From JAPYWM01 sp964489015 (lineage in GTDB: Bacteria > Bacteroidota > Bacteroidia > SpSt-205), in assembly GCA_964489015.1 (NCBI GenBank), contig CAZAXD010000003.1, forward strand, positions 75,761 through 139,760: a DNA stretch of 64,000 bases, read 5' to 3'. Positions 38,004 through 47,209 of the stretch are shown in pieces. The notes under the pieces are model-generated. The model did not search any database, was not told the origin of the DNA, and was given only the letters and a program-made list of their open reading frames with translations. Both the position numbers and the translations under genes were made by a program. Each line of letters begins with the position of its first letter. The first letter of the stretch is position 1.

Positions 38004-39860
38004 CTATCGCAAAACCGTTATCGTTCCACTGCGCCTGAAGGTCTGCCCTGAAAAGAGCTGTCCTTCCCATACAAAGGTATAAACCCCTTCTGGCACGAGC
38101 TGGCCGCTGCTGGTAAGCCCGTCCCACTGCGGTGGCTGGCTCGTTACCTCCCGAATCAGCACGCCCCACCGGTCATAAATCCGCAGACGACTCGACGCTA
38201 GCGGCGGCGCTACGATGAGAAAAACCTCATTGAGCCCATCGCCATTCGGCGTAAAGGCCGTCGGTATGTAGATCCCCCCAAATGGCCGCACATATAGCAC
38301 CCGCTCAAACGTGTCCCGACAGCCAAAGGCATTCTGCACAATCAGCTGTACGACGTGAGGCCCCTCTTGACTAAAAGCATGGGAGAGGGTGGGGCCCCCC
38401 GGCAGAGCGGTACCCGCTATGACCCAGGCTACAGGGCTTCCTCCTTGGCTACTGTCAGTAAAAGTCACGGGCTGACCTAGCTCTACAGAGTCTGAGGGGA
38501 TGTTGATGAAGTAAGCTATCGGCTCAGGATAATAGTTCAGCACGAAGGGCGAGCTTTCTGCTGAGCCGCAGACCTGGATGACCTGAACCCAGTACGTACC
38601 CGGCGCCCAAATGGTCAGCGTCTGCTGGATGGCTCCCACGACAGGTAGGCTGTCATGAAACCACTGATAAGCCAGCGCCGGCGAGGCCTTCAGCACCAAG
38701 CTATCCCCAGGACAGAGGCTCTGTGGCGAGGCCGGCTGAATCGCCACAAAAGGCGCCGGCAACGCGCTGATCGTCACCGTATCGCCGGCGGTGCAGCCGC
38801 TCGCCGCGACCACTGTCACTATCACGCTGCCCGGCCCGTATACCCACGTACTAGGGCCGCTCGTGCCCGTGCTCCACGTATAAGCCCAGTTGGGATTAGG
38901 ATTTGCAACAAAGAGGCGAAGTGAGTCCCCAGGACATAGCGCCAAAGCCGTATCCGGCAGAATCTGCACCTGCGGCTCCCGAATCGCCAGCGCAAAAGGC
39001 GTCGGGTTTAGACTGACGTCATCCTGGGTGAGGTAAGCGAGGGGAGTACCGCTCTGCAGCGTGCCACCTAAGCTATCCCATTGCGTGCCTCGCCAATGCG
39101 CAATCGCGTCATAGGGCGGGTCAACCCCCGGCTCGAAGCTGATAGCCACCCAGCCGCGCGCCGGCCCCGAGAGATGATGAAAGTAGTCAGGGTTTATGAG
39201 GCAAAAGCTGGGATGACGTTGGCTCCGGTCATAGCCTTCGCTGGTGGCGTCGAGGTTGGCCATCCGGCCATTGTAGTCACCAGCGGCGCGGGGTCTCAAG
39301 ATCACTGGCCGGTACCGCAGCACGGGCAGCGAATCTCCCAGCGGAAAGACGTAATCGACCCCCGCCTGGCAGCGGCGCTGCAGCGCCCCGCCCAAGCTGC
39401 TCCGAATAAAGCCCGTCCCTCGTACAATCGAACCCGGATCCGGGTGGTGGTGGAAAAGCGTCTCGGCATGGGTATTGAGCATCCGATCTTCGAGGTCGAG
39501 CCAGTGCCGAACGTACGCATCCTGAGCCAGGTTTTTGCTGCTGGTGCCTCGAAGGAGAAGGGTGTCAAACTGAATCGGGTCGCTGCCCGTGATCCACTGA
39601 TAACCGCCGCGCAGCTCGACTCTGCCCGGCGGGACCGGCGCCCCACTCGGAAACGTAGCCCGAAAGTGCTCATTCCCTGCGCGGTTGTCCATCGTATCAG
39701 TGACATACAGGGCGCCGGAATGATACCACAGCCCGCTGGCTCGATTGGTCGTCGAGCCTATCACGCTCACGATCGTGCCGGGCGTCGTGCGAATCACCTC
39801 GCCCCAGTTGCTAAGCGTCTGCGCCCAAAGCAAGCTCATCAAGGCTACTAATCCCTGCAC
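38004..39860 (-). CDS. Type IX cargo protein with PKD-like domain and CHU C-terminus
   Basis: A 618-residue secreted protein starting at GTG 39860 behind a consensus promoter box. A signal peptide (VALMSLLWAQ) is followed by an N-terminal module of unknown fold. Two Ig-like CPGDSL segments (LCPGDSLRLF, LCPGDSLVLK) and a PKD-type domain (about residues 470-550, VTFTDSSQGGSPVAW) come next. The C-terminus has the gliding-type sorting domain (AFTPNGDGLNEVF, IYDRWGVLIREV, GTITVLR). It would be exported by the type IX system and sit on the cell surface or be released. Confidence 0.87.
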   Translation of the reverse strand: MQGLVALMSLLWAQTLSNWGEVIRTTPGTIVSVIGSTTNRASGLWYHSGALYVTDTMDNRAGNEHFRATFPSGAPVPPGRVELRGGYQWITGSDPIQFDTLLLRGTSSKNLAQDAYVRHWLDLEDRMLNTHAETLFHHHPDPGSIVRGTGFIRSSLGGALQRRCQAGVDYVFPLGDSLPVLRYRPVILRPRAAGDYNGRMANLDATSEGYDRSQRHPSFCLINPDYFHHLSGPARGWVAISFEPGVDPPYDAIAHWRGTQWDSLGGTLQSGTPLAYLTQDDVSLNPTPFALAIREPQVQILPDTALALCPGDSLRLFVANPNPNWAYTWSTGTSGPSTWVYGPGSVIVTVVAASGCTAGDTVTISALPAPFVAIQPASPQSLCPGDSLVLKASPALAYQWFHDSLPVVGAIQQTLTIWAPGTYWVQVIQVCGSAESSPFVLNYYPEPIAYFINIPSDSVELGQPVTFTDSSQGGSPVAWVIAGTALPGGPTLSHAFSQEGPHVVQLIVQNAFGCRDTFERVLYVRPFGGIYIPTAFTPNGDGLNEVFLIVAPPLASSRLRIYDRWGVLIREVTSQPPQWDGLTSSGQLVPEGVYTFVWEGQLFSGQTFRRSGTITVLR

Positions 39861-39864
39861 TAGT

Positions 39865-39872
39865 CAAATATA
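39865..39872 (-). promoter_or_regulatory. -7 box TATATTTG of the PKD/CHU protein
   Basis: Exact TAnnTTTG match ending 4 nt before the GTG at 39860. It supports GTG as the true start. Confidence 0.68.
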
Positions 39873-40094
39873 GCGCAATTTCCCAAAAGACCTTAGGGTG
39901 CGGTTGTCTGGGATTATTCCTCCTGGAGAATCAATCCTAAAATTCTCACGCTCTGCTGGCGAAGGCTCTATCGTTCTTGTAGAGTGCCATTCGACAACTC
40001 CCAAAGTCGAGTCTCGATAGCACATGGATACCCTTTTGCAGATAAAGCGCATTTTGGTTGCTAATGGTCTGGCAGAGCGCTTGCAGCGAAAGAT

Positions 40095-40112
40095 GCATGC
40101 CTAAAGGCATGC
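40095..40112 (-). terminator. Hairpin downstream of thiE
   Basis: GCATGCC and GGCATGC form a 7-bp stem with a 4-nt loop, 17 nt past the thiE stop on the minus strand. The T-run is weak (ATCTTTC), so it may be a terminator or an RNA end-protecting hairpin. The rest of 39873-40128 shows no gene. Confidence 0.45.
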
Positions 40113-40128
40113 GATTTTGGGGGCTAGC

Positions 40129-40761
40129 CTAGGCTGGAGGAATGGCGGCCAGGAGGTCCCTTGTGGCGGCAATGGGGTCGCTAGCCCGCACAAAGGCCGA
40201 GATCACCGCCACGCCATAGAGCCTCGGCACCTCGGCAAAGAGCTGACGCGCCCGCTCGGCCGTAATGCCCCCAATGGCAATGACGGGATGATGAATCGCT
40301 TCGACAAAGCGCTGCAGACCCTCAATGCCCAGAGGAGGCCGAGCGCCGGGCTTGGTCGAGCTTTCAAACACCGGCCCAACGCCTACATAGGCGAGCGGTA
40401 AATGGGCTATCGTCTGGTAATACTCGAGGGAATGCACCGTCGCACCAATCAGCATGAGTGCCGGGAGCTTTTTCATGGCCTCGGTGATAGCCATATCGCC
40501 CTCTCCGAGATGTACCCCCGTTGCCCCTACCTCCAAGGCCACGTCGACGTGGTCATTAATAAAAAGCTGCATATGGTGCTGGCGGCATAGGGCTACAATG
40601 CGCTTTAGCTCGTCTAAATGGATACTGGGATCAAAGCGCTTTTCCCGGTACTGAATCGTGGGTGCACCTACTTGGATCGCTGCTTCGACAAGGTCGATAT
40701 GCCGAAAGCGCGTTTGCGTCTCCGTGTCTGTAATCAGATGTAGCCGGCCTAGCTGTAGCAT
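40129..40761 (-). CDS. thiE: Thiamine-phosphate synthase
   Basis: Joins the HMP-pyrophosphate and thiazole-phosphate halves of thiamine. This TIM-barrel protein of 210 residues shows IQYREK, LFINDHVDVAL, GVHLGEGDM, YVGVGPVFESSTK and IAIGGI, which bind the pyrophosphate and thiazole phosphate. No other thi gene and no TPP riboswitch are visible nearby. It is the last gene of a minus-strand run that begins at 43341. Confidence 0.94.
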   Translation of the reverse strand: MLQLGRLHLITDTETQTRFRHIDLVEAAIQVGAPTIQYREKRFDPSIHLDELKRIVALCRQHHMQLFINDHVDVALEVGATGVHLGEGDMAITEAMKKLPALMLIGATVHSLEYYQTIAHLPLAYVGVGPVFESSTKPGARPPLGIEGLQRFVEAIHHPVIAIGGITAERARQLFAEVPRLYGVAVISAFVRASDPIAATRDLLAAIPPA

Positions 40762-40784
40762 GCAGGTAATGTAGACAAAATTCC

Positions 40785-41471
40785 CTACAAGCCCAAGTAG
40801 CGCCTCAGAAAGCGCAGCTGGTCCTGGGTGTTTTTTTCAAGAACGGGATCGCCGTGGGTATTGACGACGTAGTACTTTTCGCGCTCAAGCAGGCTTATGA
40901 TAGAGGAGAGGTAGGGCGTATTGAGCTTGAGCACGATGTAGGCTTTATAGGGCTCCTCTTCGTGGCTCAGGAGGTAAGCGGAGAGGATATGCGCGCCTTC
41001 GCTCTCGACGATGTGCGCAATGTGGGCTAAGCTGTAGTTTTGAAGGTCTGTTTCGAGAATAAGCACGCTGCCACGCTCCTGGACAGCGCCGAGCTGGCTC
41101 CACCAGCTAATTAGGCTATCGGCTGTGATAAGGCCTAAGTATTGACCTTCTGGCGTAGTGACGGGAACCTCAGGCGTCTTATACTCGTGCATGTGGGCCA
41201 GCGCATCATAGACCGTGCCCGTAGGTAGTAGCGGGCTGATCTCCAGCCAGCTTACGTTAGCGAGCACGGTAGACAGGGTCTGACGAGCCAAGGCTCGCTT
41301 CGGTAGCATGGCTAAGTAATGGCCCTCGGCATTCAGGATAGGCAGCTGGTACAAGCGGGGATGTCGTCGAAAAAGGCGCCGCGCCTGCTGAACGGTTGCC
41401 TCCGGCGATAAACCCAAGTGCCGATAGCGTAGGAGCGGCACCAAAGACAAGGTCGGTGGAAGCGCTTTCAT
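40785..41471 (-). CDS. CBS-domain protein with C-terminal ACT-like domain
   Basis: A 228-residue protein. Two CBS motifs (residues about 20-80 and 80-135, VPVTTPEGQYLGLITADSL) form a nucleotide-sensing pair. The rest (VLILETDLQNYSLAHIAHIVESEG onward in shorter motifs) resembles an ACT regulatory domain. This layout is found in Bacteroidota proteins of unknown regulatory role. The ATG overlaps the end of the alpha/beta hydrolase gene by 4 nt. Confidence 0.8.
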   Translation of the reverse strand: MKALPPTLSLVPLLRYRHLGLSPEATVQQARRLFRRHPRLYQLPILNAEGHYLAMLPKRALARQTLSTVLANVSWLEISPLLPTGTVYDALAHMHEYKTPEVPVTTPEGQYLGLITADSLISWWSQLGAVQERGSVLILETDLQNYSLAHIAHIVESEGAHILSAYLLSHEEEPYKAYIVLKLNTPYLSSIISLLEREKYYVVNTHGDPVLEKNTQDQLRFLRRYLGL

Positions 41472-42274
41472 ACCCCTACCTCCCGCAAAAATCGTACTAG
41501 ATGCGCATGAAAGTCCTCAGGCTGCTCCATCATCGGCGCATGGCCGCACTCGTCGATAAAGTACAAGCGGGCATTTGGGAGCATCCGATAAAAAGCATAC
41601 GCCACCCATGCTGGCGTAATCACATCATTGACCCCCCAGATGAGGGCTGTGGGCAGTTGAATCTCACTCAGCCAGGGCGCGACCGAAGACCGCTGCGCCT
41701 CTCGCGCTATCTTAAGTACGCGAAGCGCCTTGTAGTTGTCGTTTACAATGCTGTAGACTTCTTGAACTAGCTGGGGCGTAGCATGTCTCGGGTCGTAAAA
41801 CGTATAAGCCACGCGCTCCGCGATGTACTCATAGCTGCTGCGGCGGGGAAAGGTCGAACCCATGCTTTCCTCAAAGAGCCCTGAGCTGCCTGTCAGAACT
41901 AGAGCCTGGCCGAGCGCTGGGCGCGCCCGCAAAAGCATGAGCGCTAAATGCCCCCCCAAGGAGTTCCCTATCCATACACTGGCGGGTAGATTTTCACCTT
42001 CGGTGAAGGTCAGCAGGTAGGTGGTCAGGCCTTCCAAGGAGGGCTCGACAGGACTATGCTCATAGATGGGCAGTAGCGGCACATACAGCGCGTATCGACT
42101 ACTCAGCGCCGTCAAGGCGTGATCCCAGTTGCTGAGCGCTCCAAAGAGCCCATGGACAAAAACCAAATGGGGATTCTCGACGTGGCCACTAAAGGCAAAT
42201 TTGTAAGGGCCGCGATCTACTATCTGCCAGCTGGCTGCCGTGGGAGTCGCTGTGGAGGTTTGGGTAAGAGCCAT
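41468..42274 (-). CDS. Alpha/beta hydrolase
   Basis: A 268-residue alpha/beta hydrolase. The oxyanion region is FVHGLFGALSNW, the nucleophile elbow is GNSLGGHLAL, the Asp is probably in IWGVNDVITP and the His in DECGHAPMMEQP, giving a full catalytic triad. No signal peptide is present. The substrate is unknown; esterase, lipase or haloalkane-type activity would all fit. It sits in the thioredoxin-amidotransferase-hydrolase-CBS operon. Confidence 0.85.
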   Translation of the reverse strand: MALTQTSTATPTAASWQIVDRGPYKFAFSGHVENPHLVFVHGLFGALSNWDHALTALSSRYALYVPLLPIYEHSPVEPSLEGLTTYLLTFTEGENLPASVWIGNSLGGHLALMLLRARPALGQALVLTGSSGLFEESMGSTFPRRSSYEYIAERVAYTFYDPRHATPQLVQEVYSIVNDNYKALRVLKIAREAQRSSVAPWLSEIQLPTALIWGVNDVITPAWVAYAFYRMLPNARLYFIDECGHAPMMEQPEDFHAHLVRFLREVGV

Positions 42275-42289
42275 GATGCTAAAACAATT

Positions 42290-42880
42290 TTAGGTTGGCG
42301 TTTGGGCGTGAATGAGTTGGAGCCAGTTGCGAAAGATACACAGGCCGTCGGGCGTCAGAACGGAGTCAGGGTGAAACTGCAGGCCAATCAGGGGATATTG
42401 GCGATGGCGAATAGCGAGACAATGACTTTCTGGAGAGACAGCGATTGTTTCTAGCTCAGGTGGAACGTGACTCACGTAAAGAGCATTGTAGAGCCCTACT
42501 TTGAGGGGGTTGGGGAGTCCCGCGAAAGGCCCCTCGCCGTTATGATGAGCTTCGGTTTGGATGCCGAAGCTAGGCCTACCAGAGGGTTCTACGTGTCCGC
42601 CGTATACATAAGCTAGGTACTGGTGTCCTAGACAGATGCCGAGCAGTGGAATTGTACAGTGGGGGGGGATGAGGGGGGGAAGCGCCTGCACTAGACGTTT
42701 GGGGTGTCCAGGGCCCGGACCGATGACGATCCCGGTCCAGGCCCCTTCCACGATATCGGCTTCAGTAAGCTGACGTCTAGGACGAACTTGCACTTCGGCT
42801 CCAGCCAAGCTCAAAAGGCCCCGGATATTGTAAGTGAAAGAATCTTCGTTGTCGATAAGGAGGATCGCTGGTTTACTCAT
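42290..42880 (-). CDS. Anthranilate/aminodeoxychorismate synthase glutaminase subunit
   Basis: Class I glutamine amidotransferase (TrpG/PabA family) that supplies ammonia for anthranilate or 4-amino-4-deoxychorismate. It shows GPGPGHP, the nucleophile Cys in LGICLGHQYLA and the His in LQFHPDSVLTPDG. The residue that is Glu in the usual HPES motif is Asp here. TrpG and PabA cannot be told apart, and no TrpE/PabB partner is in the window. The length of 196 residues is normal. The start overlaps the thioredoxin-like gene by 4 nt. Confidence 0.88.
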   Translation of the reverse strand: MSKPAILLIDNEDSFTYNIRGLLSLAGAEVQVRPRRQLTEADIVEGAWTGIVIGPGPGHPKRLVQALPPLIPPHCTIPLLGICLGHQYLAYVYGGHVEPSGRPSFGIQTEAHHNGEGPFAGLPNPLKVGLYNALYVSHVPPELETIAVSPESHCLAIRHRQYPLIGLQFHPDSVLTPDGLCIFRNWLQLIHAQTPT

Positions 42881-43341
42881 AGGTCTTTGAGCAGGGTAGT
42901 CGTAGGCACTTCTTCTCGGTGAATGGCCTTGAGCTTCCCAGCTTTGTCGTAGACGTAGATGGTCGGGGCTACGCTATAGCCAAAAAAGCTATCGAAACGA
43001 AAGTCTTTGTCGCGCAAAACGATCATCCCTGGTAGGCCGGCTAGGTGCTCTTTTTGGAAGGTTTTGAGGGCCTCTTCGGTTTCAGTGGAGACCCAGAGCA
43101 GTTGAATGCCCTGGAGCTTAGCGGCCTCTTGGCGCAGGAGGGCAGCTTGCTTTTGGCAGTGGTCACAGTAGGGATCAAAGAAGAGTATAATGCGCCCACG
43201 CGCAGCTGGCGGCAGGTCCTTATCCGTGTAAGGCTTGCCGTCCAGCGTGTAGAGCAAAAATTTGGGAAACGTCTGCGCCGGGGGATACTTTTCGGGCTGC
43301 GCCCACGCTGCTAATACCGAGAGACTCCAGAGCCACCGCAT
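42877..43341 (-). CDS. Exported thioredoxin-like protein (TlpA/AhpC type)
   Basis: A 154-residue thioredoxin-fold protein with a signal peptide (MRWLWSLSVLAAWA) and the redox motif CDHC in FFDPYCDHCQKQ, followed by the cis-Pro in VAPTIYVYD. It probably works on disulfides or cytochrome maturation in the periplasm. It is the first gene of the minus-strand operon, with a consensus promoter 4 nt upstream. Confidence 0.85.
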   Translation of the reverse strand: MRWLWSLSVLAAWAQPEKYPPAQTFPKFLLYTLDGKPYTDKDLPPAARGRIILFFDPYCDHCQKQAALLRQEAAKLQGIQLLWVSTETEEALKTFQKEHLAGLPGMIVLRDKDFRFDSFFGYSVAPTIYVYDKAGKLKAIHREEVPTTTLLKDL

Positions 43342-43345
43342 GCGT

Positions 43346-43353
43346 CAAAAGTA
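43346..43353 (-). promoter_or_regulatory. -7 box TACTTTTG of the thioredoxin-like operon
   Basis: Exact TAnnTTTG match ending 4 nt before the ATG at 43341. Confidence 0.68.
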
Positions 43354-43503
43354 GGCAAAAATCATGCTGGGTTGGGTGATCGCTAGGGGCATAAGACCAA
43401 TCAGCAGGCTCTCTTTCCGCAGCGGGCAGCTCAGCAGCAGCTCAGAAACGCGGAATGCCAATGCCTCAGGCAAAGGGCCTCATGAGGTGTTTGGCTCCTA
43501 ATG

Positions 43504-44013
43504 CTAGCCTAAGCGGATGCCTAAGAGCCGCATCATGCTAAAGGTGTCTGTACATTCCACCCCGAAAGCCTTGCAGACGTTGGGGAGAGGTATTTTCGCT
43601 TTGGCCTCTTGACTATAAACCTCCTGGGTAACTAAAGTACAACCTCTGGCCTTACAATAAGCAACAAGCCAAGCGTCGGTGTTTTCATGATTAGCTAATT
43701 CCCTTTTAGCCTTAGGCAGGTATTGGGTTTGCTCTTGGGCCCATCGCATGATGGAGGCATAAACCTCAAGGATATCAGCCGCTTCCGTTGAATAAAAGTG
43801 CGGGCTAAACTCGGAATTAGCCCACTCCATGAGCTTATCGATCTCCTTATAGCGTAGGATTTCATTGTGGACGCGGTCAATGCTGTGAAGGTGCTCTTTT
43901 TCTGCCTGCTCAACGATCTGTCTCCAAAAAGCAGGTGCAATGTCAAAAGCATAATACACCTTAGCGGCTTGAGTAAAAACGCTGGTATCCGGTACATACA
44001 AAGCAGAGGCCAA
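43504..44013 (-). CDS. DUF4411 / PIN-like toxin candidate
   Basis: A 169-residue protein of the DUF4411 type, PIN-like nucleases usually encoded right behind an XRE-ImmA gene. The N-terminal acidic strand VPDTSVFTQA, Glu in NEILRYKEI and the C-terminal NTDAWLVAYC and CTLVTQE carry the acidic residues expected for a metal-dependent RNase. It is the only gene of the pair still intact. Start codons in the region are TTG (44013 or a few codons later). It lies 5 nt past the reconstructed end of the XRE-ImmA gene, so the two form one operon. Confidence 0.7.
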   Translation of the reverse strand: MASALYVPDTSVFTQAAKVYYAFDIAPAFWRQIVEQAEKEHLHSIDRVHNEILRYKEIDKLMEWANSEFSPHFYSTEAADILEVYASIMRWAQEQTQYLPKAKRELANHENTDAWLVAYCKARGCTLVTQEVYSQEAKAKIPLPNVCKAFGVECTDTFSMMRLLGIRLG

Positions 44014-44018
44014 GGGCG

Positions 44019-45150
44019 CTAGCTTTTGAGGAGACGTTGGGCCAGTTTGTCGAAAGCTTGTCCGCTCAGACCGGTTAGGCGATAGGCCTCTTTGTAAAGC
44101 AGGTCACCTGCTTTGGTTGGCCTCAATCACTGCTTGGGCAAAGCGGCGTCCGAGTCTAGCCAACTGAAGATCATAAAAGCTTCCGCCGCTTTTTGGTTTT
44201 TTGGCTCTCTCCTGCTGTAGATACTGCGTGTAAAACGTCGGGAACTGGGTTTTGCTCATGAGTCCTAGGTCCAAGCTTCGACGGGCAGCGACGAGGGTAC
44301 TCACCTTGAAGCGGCGAGTAATGGCTTGCCACGGGTCTGGGTTCTCTTGAGCACTTGGCCAAAAAGCTCGCAAGGCTTCACTAGGTACAAGAAATTCAGC
44401 GGCAACCCTGTTACACACCTGCTCGACCTTATCCCGTGCGGGTTCTAGCTGGTGTAAGTCAAACACGGCACCTTGCCCTAGCCATAGATGGGCAAGTTCG
44501 TGTGCTAAGGTGAACATCTGTGCCGTTTTACTGTCGGCACTATTGATAAAGATGAAGGGGACATACTCATCCACCAGGACAAAGCCTCGAAATTCTTTCG
44601 GGTCAAGCGGGCGATGCGCATTATTCCCCACAATGCTACTGGAAACCACCATAATTCCAGCTGCCTCAACCTTAGTTTGGAGAGCTTTTAGGGCGTTTTC
44701 CCAGTTAGGATGCTGGCTTGCCCACTCAGGAGATAAGTTGAGCTGTTTTCGAATGGCATCGGCTATTTGCAGCGGGTCTTTTTCCCCGCGACAGGCGCCT
44801 ATGAAGGGCAAAGGCGAATAACCTTGCCCGATAAGATACCCTCGCAGTCAGGTTTGGCGCTGCTGCAAGGTCTGGACCGTCTCGAGAAGGTTTAGGCTAT
44901 ACTCCGTAAGAGAGGTTTGCGTTCGAAAATAAGGGATAGGCAACAGCTCCTCGGGCGGCTTGCGTAGAAAAAAATAGCCAAACGGGACGGCGGTCTTTTT
45001 AGCGAGCTGCTCTAGCTGCCTGAGGGTGGGCTTCTCCTCGCCCCGAAGCCACTTGTCTAGGTTCTTGGAGGCCGGGCGAGGATCGGCCGGCGAGCGGCTC
45101 ACGGCCCACCGCAAAACTTCCAGATTGGGGCTAACTCGAAGATGGCTCAT
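44019..45150 (-). pseudogene. XRE-ImmA/IrrE metallopeptidase (antitoxin/regulator), broken
   Basis: The gene would encode a helix-turn-helix domain (LDKWLRGEEKPTLRQLEQLA) joined to a zinc peptidase-like domain with HELAH (MFTLAHELAHLWLG). In-frame TGA at 44848-44850 interrupts it exactly where I recall a Trp in relatives (QRQT-stop-LRGYLIGQG). Reading continues in the same frame for 235 residues. Near 44105-44115 one extra base moves the last segment (AGDLLYKEAYRLTGLSG) out of frame, ending at the TAG at 44019-44021. Separate translation of the ImmA part from a TTG at 44811 is possible. With DUF4411 it forms a toxin-antitoxin-like pair. Confidence 0.7.
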
Positions 45151-45292
45151 GGACTAAGCGCCTAAATTAAGGGATTTTACGAAGAGCAGAGAAAACCCCA
45201 GTACCCAGAAAGCGCCAGGAGTCCCCTGAGTGGCGTTTTTCGCTTTTTTCTGCGTACTGCTCTATCTCTCAAGGCCAGCTAAAGATCACGCC

Positions 45293-47076
45293 CTATTGCC
45301 CCTGAGCTCCCTCCCTGTATGTCAAAGCAAACACCACGTCGCTGAGCCAGCGGCGGAAGGACTCGTTGTCGCTAAATTGCTTGAAAAGCTCGGTATCATC
45401 CTTGATAAGCGCTGTAATGACTTGCCGAAGTGCCCTCTCGTGCTCAATGCGCGCATTTTGCTTATCGGCGTATTTGCACGCATTCTGATAAGCTGGATCG
45501 GCCGCTACGCGAGCGGAGATCTCCTCAGTGATGAGCTTGCGTACCCGGTCCGCATCCGTCCAAGGAATATTCCCAAAGACGTCGTTGAATGTCTTTATAA
45601 TGTTTGAGAGGCGGTCAAGCTCTAACTCAGGCTTGTGACCACCACCATCCATAGGCACCAGCTCGACCTCGGCTTCCGCATCCGTCAGGGTTATCCGCAC
45701 GCTCGCTTGCTTCTCAGCTCGATAACTATCTAGGTCAATCACCCCCAAGATACCCCGCGAGAGGTCCTCTTCTCTCGGCGCCGGCAGCTTCGGCACCAGA
45801 AACTCCAAAAAAATCGATAGCTTTTCCCAGTTTAGATTTTTATACGTCAAAATAGTCGAGATGATGATCGCAAAATGCCGTCCCCGATGCTCATTGCCAA
45901 TCTCATCGAGAATAAAAGGAAACTTCTGCAGCGTCGTGATGATAATCTTTTTGCCGCCTTCGATGAATCGCCGCAGGTCGCCAGCCCGCTCTGGATGACC
46001 TACAATCGCTTTTACCTGGGCAAACCGGCGAACCGTGTCGCAAATCTGCTGATCCAGTACGCGCCGGTCGGTTACAACGATGACGGAGTCAAAGACGGGC
46101 TTACCGTCTCTGGTTAGGCCGACGAGCTGATGGGCTAGCCAGCCGATGGAGTTAGATTTACCGCTGCCGGGAGAATGCTGGATCAGGTAGCGCCGGCCGG
46201 ACCATGCTTCGCCACATCCGCCAGCAGCTTGCGCACAACGTCTAGCTGATGGTACCGCGGAAAAAGCTGCCCTCGCTGTTTTTTGCCGGTTCGAGGGTCC
46301 TTTTCCTCAATGAGCTGCGCATAATTTTCTAGCAAGTCGACCACGCTAGCCGGCGTTAAAATCTCGCGTCATAGGTAGTCGGTCTTAAGCCCATCGGGAT
46401 TGGGCGGGTTGCCAGCGCCGTCATTGTAGCCCCTATTAAAAGGCAGAAACCACGAGGCCTTACCCTGCAGGTGCGTGCAAAACCATACCTCCTGATCATC
46501 GACGGCAAAGTGTGCTATGCAGCGCCCTAGCTCCAATAACCGCTCCCCCGGATGGCGATCGCGGCGATACTGCTCGATGGCGTCATAAACGGTTTGCTTA
46601 GTAAGGCTGTTTTTGAGCTCAAACGCGAAGACTGGCAGGCCATTCACAAGGAGCACGAGGTCGAGGGCCCGCTGCTTTTCGTTTTGGCTATAGCGCAGCT
46701 GGCGCGTGACGCTAAAGCGGTTTTGCGCATAAAGCGCCCGTGCTCGCTCATTACCAGCCGATGGCGTGCCGTAAAATAGCTTAACCTCGTGTGGCCCGTG
46801 CTCAAGGCCGTTTCGGAGAACGTCCACGACCCCGCGGCGCGTGATCTCTTGTTGTAGTCGCTTTAAGAATTTGCGCCAGGTAGGACTATCTTGATCCAGG
46901 TCTAGCGCCGAAGCGACCGCCGGCTGGGTCGCCTTCAGAAAGGCCCCCAGCTGCACTAAGTCCACACAGAATTCCCGATCATAATCGGCGGCCTTCTCCG
47001 AGATCCACCCGCTGCTTGTGAGAATATCGCAAATGCGCGCTTCTAACGCCCCTTCACTGGCATTGGTCAGTCTCAT
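45293..47076 (-). pseudogene. hsdR: Type I restriction subunit HsdR, internally deleted
   Basis: The N-terminal nuclease domain is intact, with the PD-(D/E)XK-type core LDLVLLVNG and FAFELKN. In-frame TGA at 46369-46371 lies where family members have Trp (KTDYL-stop-REILTP). A one-base loss near 46190, in CCGGCCGGCG, shifts the frame before Walker A (HSPGSGKSNS). The text continues through TTLQKFPFILDEIGNEHRG to HFAIII. It then jumps in frame, near 45850, straight to the C-terminal region (ILTYKNLNWEKLSIFLE). The DEAH box and all later helicase motifs, several hundred residues, are missing. The product cannot translocate DNA. Confidence 0.85.
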
Positions 47077-47209
47077 GGCCGTACGTTATTAGAAATTCGC
47101 TGAAATAGCATACAAGTATAAGCAAATAATCGCCTCTTGCTCCATTAGGTGGCGCTCGGCGACTAAAAGCCTCGGAGCTACTAGGGCCTTCTCTGAGAAG
47201 CGGCAGCCT

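Noticed and set aside
39081..39851. Plus-strand ORF of 256 residues opposite the PKD/CHU gene
   Set aside because: Antisense shadow of a protein with recognisable domains and a promoter.
43354..43503. Palindromic CCTCATGAGG and nearby GC-rich repeats as an attachment site
   Set aside because: Short, no matching copy found by eye at the other island edge near 62.05 kb, and no recombinase gene.
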